Below are positions 4,826 through 5,851 of a stretch of DNA of 5,851 bases, in pieces (positions within the stretch are counted from its first letter, which is position 1; each line of letters begins with the position of its first letter). This stretch comes from Bacteroidota bacterium. GTDB lineage: Bacteria; Bacteroidota; Bacteroidia; Bacteroidales; UBA10428. The DNA lies in contig JAHEEB010000320.1 of the NCBI GenBank assembly GCA_024640925.1, forward strand, positions 1-5,851. The letters are read 5' to 3'. Below the pieces are notes generated by a model, which had not been told where the DNA came from, ran no database searches, and saw nothing but the letters and a program-made list of their open reading frames with translations. A program made the position numbers and the translations under genes.

Positions 4826-5851
4826 TTTTTTCCAGGCTTTGTTATTAAAATTACATTCGGCATAGGGCGATTCGAGTCGCATATATGTTTCTTTTGCTTT
4901 ATTAGTTACCCATTCCTCGATAACTTCGTTTTTTTTCTGTTGCATTGTCATATTCTTTAACAGATCGAAATCTTGTTTCAGATTTGCTTTATGTGGATCG
5001 GTTCTCGATTTTAGCTGAACTATTTTGTAAACGGTTTTATTTTTATCGTCTTTTGATTCATATGGTTCAGAAATTTGACCGATTTTAAGATTTCTTATCA
5101 CATAATATTCCGCGGTAGAGAAATCATCAATATGAAATTTAGAGTTTTGAGTAGCGGGATTTACCCTCAAGCCGCCGCCAAGACGGGAATCTTCGTCCAT
5201 TGAATAATACATAGCAGCCTTTTCGAAAGTAATGCTATCGAGTTGTACAATGCGCGAAATGCTGTCGAGCCTGTTAACCACCTTTGTTTTTGATTCAATG
5301 CTAATTTTAGGTGTTAAAAGGATATTCTTGGTATGTACACGATCCTCAGTCTTTTCAACTAAATATATCAGATGATATCCAAATGTCGATTCAACGATTT
5401 TTGAGACCTGTCCGGGTTTGAGAGAGAGAGCGGCTTTAAAATATGCAGGATCAACGTCATTTTTTGAAACCCAGCCAATATCGCCTCCTTTTGAAGCAGA
5501 AGGATCTTCGGAGTAAAGAACAGCCATAGTTGAAAAATTCTCTCCATTTAACACTCTCTCGCGAAACTTCAACAATTTTTCTTTTACTTCAAATATTGCC
5601 TGATCACTTATTTTTGGGTAAATGCAAATCTGGTTGATTTCAATTTCAGATTCTATATTTGGAATGCTATCCTTGTTCAGGTTGCTATAAAATTCCTTTA
5701 CCTCCGAAGGAGTAACAGAAATTCCTTTTACAATCTCAGCCTGCATTTTTTGCATTAGTATCTGGTCACGAACGGCATCGCGCATGTCTTCCTTTATTTC
5801 AAGTATTGATTTCCCAAAATATTCAACCAGCTTTTCTTCTGTTCCAATTTG
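4823..5851 (-). CDS. SurA-like periplasmic peptidyl-prolyl cis-trans isomerase, 5' end cut by window
   Basis: The open frame runs from the window edge (Gln codon 5849-5851) to TAA at 4823-4825, giving 342 residues. The ATG at 5785 is internal: the 22 codons before it continue a family-like segment (EYFGKSILEIKEDMRDAVRD) of the SurA N-terminal chaperone domain, so the signal peptide and roughly 100 residues lie outside. Numbered from the first residue in the window, a first parvulin domain spans about 70-166 with YSEDPSASKGGDIGWVSK, FKAALSLKPGQVSKIVE and FGYHLIYL. A second, more diverged one spans about 172-282 (HTKNILLTP, SMDEDSRLGGGLRVNP). SurA-type proteins fold outer-membrane proteins, including LptD in E. 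coli. It overlaps by one base the OstA-like gene, consistent with a shared outer-membrane assembly operon. The C-terminus ends in a short lysine-rich tail. Confidence 0.92.
   Translation of the reverse strand, partial: QIGTEEKLVEYFGKSILEIKEDMRDAVRDQILMQKMQAEIVKGISVTPSEVKEFYSNLNKDSIPNIESEIEINQICIYPKISDQAIFEVKEKLLKFRERVLNGENFSTMAVLYSEDPSASKGGDIGWVSKNDVDPAYFKAALSLKPGQVSKIVESTFGYHLIYLVEKTEDRVHTKNILLTPKISIESKTKVVNRLDSISRIVQLDSITFEKAAMYYSMDEDSRLGGGLRVNPATQNSKFHIDDFSTAEYYVIRNLKIGQISEPYESKDDKNKTVYKIVQLKSRTDPHKANLKQDFDLLKNMTMQQKKNEVIEEWVTNKAKETYMRLESPYAECNFNNKAWKK

Noticed and set aside
1..5851. CRISPR array, tRNA, insertion sequence or phage element
   Set aside because: No regularly spaced direct repeats, no cloverleaf-like segments, and no transposase, integrase or terminal repeats were found in the translations or the gaps.

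Overview
The window looks like chromosomal DNA of an anaerobic or environmental member of the Bacteroidota. The evidence is AT-rich sequence, no obvious Shine-Dalgarno sites, one exact TAnnTTTG promoter element, a DUF5063 protein, an OstA-like protein ending in an RPKSKNDIF-type tail, and remnants of a lipoprotein with a 'Fibrobacter succinogenes major paralogous' (Fib_succ_major) domain. Every gene I can support lies on the minus strand, so the biological order runs from high to low coordinates. Nothing convincing is encoded on the plus strand.

Right half (about 3276-5851): an outer-membrane biogenesis pair. A SurA-like periplasmic peptidyl-prolyl isomerase, whose 5' end is cut by the window edge, overlaps by one base (TAATG) an intact OstA/LptA-like periplasmic protein. 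A stem-loop flanked by A/T tracts at about 3271-3308 closes this operon.

Middle (2400-3164): a decayed lipoprotein gene. It has a clean lipoprotein signal peptide ending in Cys23, an in-frame TAG directly after that Cys, a frameshift, a second nonsense codon, and a second frameshift at a homopolymer run that restores the first frame. It ends with a shortened Fib_succ_major domain. Read naively it gives two short TTG-start 'hypothetical proteins', but the pieces join into one ancestral protein of about 254 residues.

Left half (1-2239): a compact three-gene RNA-related operon read as DUF5063 protein, then a DEDDy-type 3'-5' exonuclease (17-base overlap), then an RlmI-like PUA/SAM 23S rRNA methyltransferase (3-base gap, 3' end cut by the window edge). 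A Bacteroidota-type promoter element sits just upstream of the DUF5063 start. The tight coupling suggests that DUF5063 works with rRNA or other RNA maturation, which is inference.

I see no CRISPR array, tRNA, rRNA, insertion sequence or phage feature. The two gene-free gaps (2217-2399 and 3165-3323) are under 200 bases each and hold the promoter, two small inverted repeats and the terminator described below. The most unusual item is the broken lipoprotein gene. The most plausible lead to undescribed biology is the DUF5063-exonuclease-methyltransferase module.
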